This document shows, piece after piece, positions 6,516 to 7,398 of a stretch of 7,398 bases of DNA; position 1 is the first letter of the stretch, and each line of letters starts with the position of its first letter. This DNA is from an uncultured Eubacterium sp. (GTDB taxonomy: Bacteria > Bacillota > Clostridia > Eubacteriales > Eubacteriaceae). The notes under the pieces are model-generated. The model saw nothing but the letters and a program-made list of their open reading frames with translations, was not told the origin of the DNA and ran no database searches. The DNA is taken from assembly GCA_902784045.1 (NCBI GenBank), contig CACZTE010000248.1, positions 1 to 7,398 of the forward strand, read 5' to 3'. The translations under genes and the position numbers were made by a program.

Positions 6516-6540
6516 TTTTATCTGTTTAATAGAATAATTA

Positions 6541-6577
6541 TAAGCGACTCAATCGAGAATTCTGATCAAGCCGCTTA
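6541..6577 (-). terminator. 14-bp hairpin, candidate terminator of the SEC-C gene
   Basis: The minus-strand transcript can form 14 continuous pairs between 6577-6564 and 6554-6541, with a 9-base loop (AGAATTCTC). Three pairs are G-U; on the plus strand these become A-C mismatches, so the stem suits minus-strand RNA. The following stretch, TAATTATTCTATT, is only moderately T-rich. It lies about 82 bases beyond the stop of the SEC-C gene and upstream of the phosphodiesterase promoter. Confidence 0.5.
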
Positions 6578-6632
6578 AGATTTTTGATTTTATTTTTACA
6601 GATGAAAAGTATTTATCGGTCAAGCGAAGACT

Positions 6633-6650
6633 GTGTGACCACGTGTGACC
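6633..6650. repeat. Tandem direct repeat GTGTGACC x2
   Basis: GTGTGACC occurs at 6633-6640 and 6643-6650, period 10, with CACGTG at the junction. The second copy also forms the right arm of CGGTCA (6617-6622) / TGACCG (6646-6651). It lies directly downstream of the SEC-C stop. The function is unknown. Confidence 0.4.
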
Positions 6651-6659
6651 GTTTTGAGA

Positions 6660-7169
6660 TTACGCGCCGCGTCCGCAGCATTTTTTATATTTTTTCCCGC
6701 TGCCGCAGGGACACGGATCATTGCGGCCAACCTTCGGTCCTTTGACCACGGTGTTGCGGTTACGGAATTTTTTATAGATTTCTTCTCTGCGTTCCGCGCT
6801 CAAAATGCCGTCCCATTCGGGAAGGGTGTAGAGCCATTCGGCCGGCACGGCAAGCATATTCCAATAGAGTTTTTCAAAGTCAATGGTAAATTCAAAAGGA
6901 CTGTCCGCTTCAAAACTGTCGAGCTCCGGCATTTTTTCTTTGATACTTTCGCTGATACCGTCCAAAAAACCCAGAATTTCTTCCTGACCCATGTTGTATT
7001 TTTCAGCAAACCCCGAAACGGTGCCTTCTACATGCGCTTCTTTTTTGCCTAACAAATCCTTGTAAATGCCCTGTTCTCTTTTACAAAAGGCATCCCAAAA
7101 AGCACGCGCGGTTTTCTCGTCCTTGGCGTGATCTTCAATGGACTGTTTCCATTCGCTGTATAAACTCAT
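6660..7169 (-). CDS. SEC-C zinc-motif protein of unknown function
   Basis: A 169-residue soluble protein. Residues 1-146 are mostly helical and charged, with no signal peptide or membrane segment, and I do not recognise a named enzyme there. The C terminus carries the SEC-C motif GRNDPCPCGSGKKYKKCCG (148-166), in which C153, C155, C164 and C165 would bind zinc. This motif is best known from the SecA tail, where it contacts SecB or the ribosome, and is also found on YecA/YchJ-like proteins. Here it stands alone on a small protein, so a ribosome- or protein-binding adaptor is plausible but unproven. The start is supported by AAGGAG nine bases upstream (7179-7184). It has its own promoter and no adjacent operon partner in the window. 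Confidence 0.9.
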   Translation of the reverse strand: MSLYSEWKQSIEDHAKDEKTARAFWDAFCKREQGIYKDLLGKKEAHVEGTVSGFAEKYNMGQEEILGFLDGISESIKEKMPELDSFEADSPFEFTIDFEKLYWNMLAVPAEWLYTLPEWDGILSAERREEIYKKFRNRNTVVKGPKVGRNDPCPCGSGKKYKKCCGRGA

Positions 7170-7200
7170 TTTCTACATCTCCTTGCTAATTGCTGTTTTT

Positions 7201-7229
7201 ATTATAACAGACTTGGGAATAATACACAA
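7201..7229 (-). promoter_or_regulatory. Promoter of the SEC-C gene
   Basis: Minus strand: -35 TTGTGT (7224-7229), a 17-base spacer, and -10 TATAAT (7201-7206) preceded by TGT, giving an extended -10 identical to that of the phosphodiesterase gene. Transcription would start near 7194, about 25 bases before the ATG. Confidence 0.75.
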
Positions 7230-7270
7230 TTGCCGACTGCCAAGATAAATCACATAGCGTTGTCCTGATA

Positions 7271-7293
7271 CATCCATACAGAATCAATGGATG
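7271..7293. repeat. Inverted repeat CATCCAT / ATGGATG
   Basis: Seven perfect base pairs (7271-7277 and 7287-7293) surround a 9-base loop. Neither side is followed by a T-run, so it is not a normal terminator. It lies between the SEC-C promoter and the terminal palindrome. Confidence 0.4.
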
Positions 7294-7310
7294 ATGAACG
7301 TAAAATGATC

Positions 7311-7392
7311 TCTCGCAGATTACGCGGATAATCGCAGATAAATAATTTAATTTTTATTGCTTAATCCGCGTGTATCAGCGATATCTGCGAGA
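7311..7392. repeat. 82-base near-palindrome built from CGCAGAT-like units
   Basis: The outer 10 bases TCTCGCAGAT (7311-7320) and ATCTGCGAGA (7383-7392) are perfect inverted repeats. Inside them, CGCAGAT-like units occur at 7314, 7323 and 7333, and inverted copies at 7364, 7374 and 7383. All three pairs are centred on the same point (7351.5), around an AT-rich middle. Overall, roughly 70 percent of the positions can pair. It contains no ORF. It is probably a dispersed intergenic palindromic repeat (REP/MITE-like). The window ends six bases later. Confidence 0.75.
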
Positions 7393-7398
7393 AAAAAA

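Noticed and set aside
6645..7052. 135-codon plus-strand ORF opposite the SEC-C gene
   Set aside because: It is Phe-rich from antisense reading of Lys/Glu codons, with no ribosome site; the minus-strand gene has a clear zinc motif.
7311..7392. CRISPR array
   Set aside because: The units are 7 bases long, degenerate and arranged as inverted copies without spacers of regular length; it is a palindrome, not a direct-repeat array.

Overview
The window looks like a chromosomal segment from a mid-GC Firmicute, most likely a clostridial (Eubacteriales-type) anaerobe. The basis is a CBS/DRTGG-containing manganese pyrophosphatase, an AzgA-type purine permease, a cytosolic EAL protein with a clostridial-style Cys-rich sensor, good AGGAG-type ribosome sites and sigma-A-like promoters. 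The genus cannot be fixed from the sequence alone.

Layout. Positions 1-2413 carry two plus-strand genes separated by 5 bases: a 539-residue nucleotide-regulated family II inorganic pyrophosphatase, and a 256-residue lipoprotein that looks like two degenerate FMN_bind-type repeats. A bidirectional terminator near 2575-2603 closes this unit and also the convergent minus-strand purine permease (2638-4002). The permease is preceded by a 362-base gap holding the terminator of the next gene, two candidate promoters, a possible 12-codon leader peptide overlapping a hairpin, T-rich tracts and a 9-base direct repeat. Next on the minus strand is a 678-residue c-di-GMP phosphodiesterase: Cys-rich PAS-like domain, PAS, degenerate GGDEF, intact EAL. 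A 258-base gap with its promoter and a 14-bp hairpin follows. Last is a 169-residue protein ending in a SEC-C zinc motif, with its own extended -10 promoter. The right edge (7311-7392) is an 82-base near-palindrome built from three CGCAGAT-like units facing three inverted copies, probably a dispersed intergenic repeat.

How the genes fit together. The two plus-strand genes are probably cotranscribed. The three minus-strand genes look like separate transcription units, each with its own promoter and terminator candidates. A loose theme is purine nucleotide economy: adenine-nucleotide control of the pyrophosphatase, purine base uptake, and possible GTP sensing plus c-di-GMP breakdown by the EAL protein. 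That link is inference. No complete new defence or mobile system is visible. The least explained parts are the permease leader, the Cys-rich sensor domain, the lipoprotein and the terminal palindrome.
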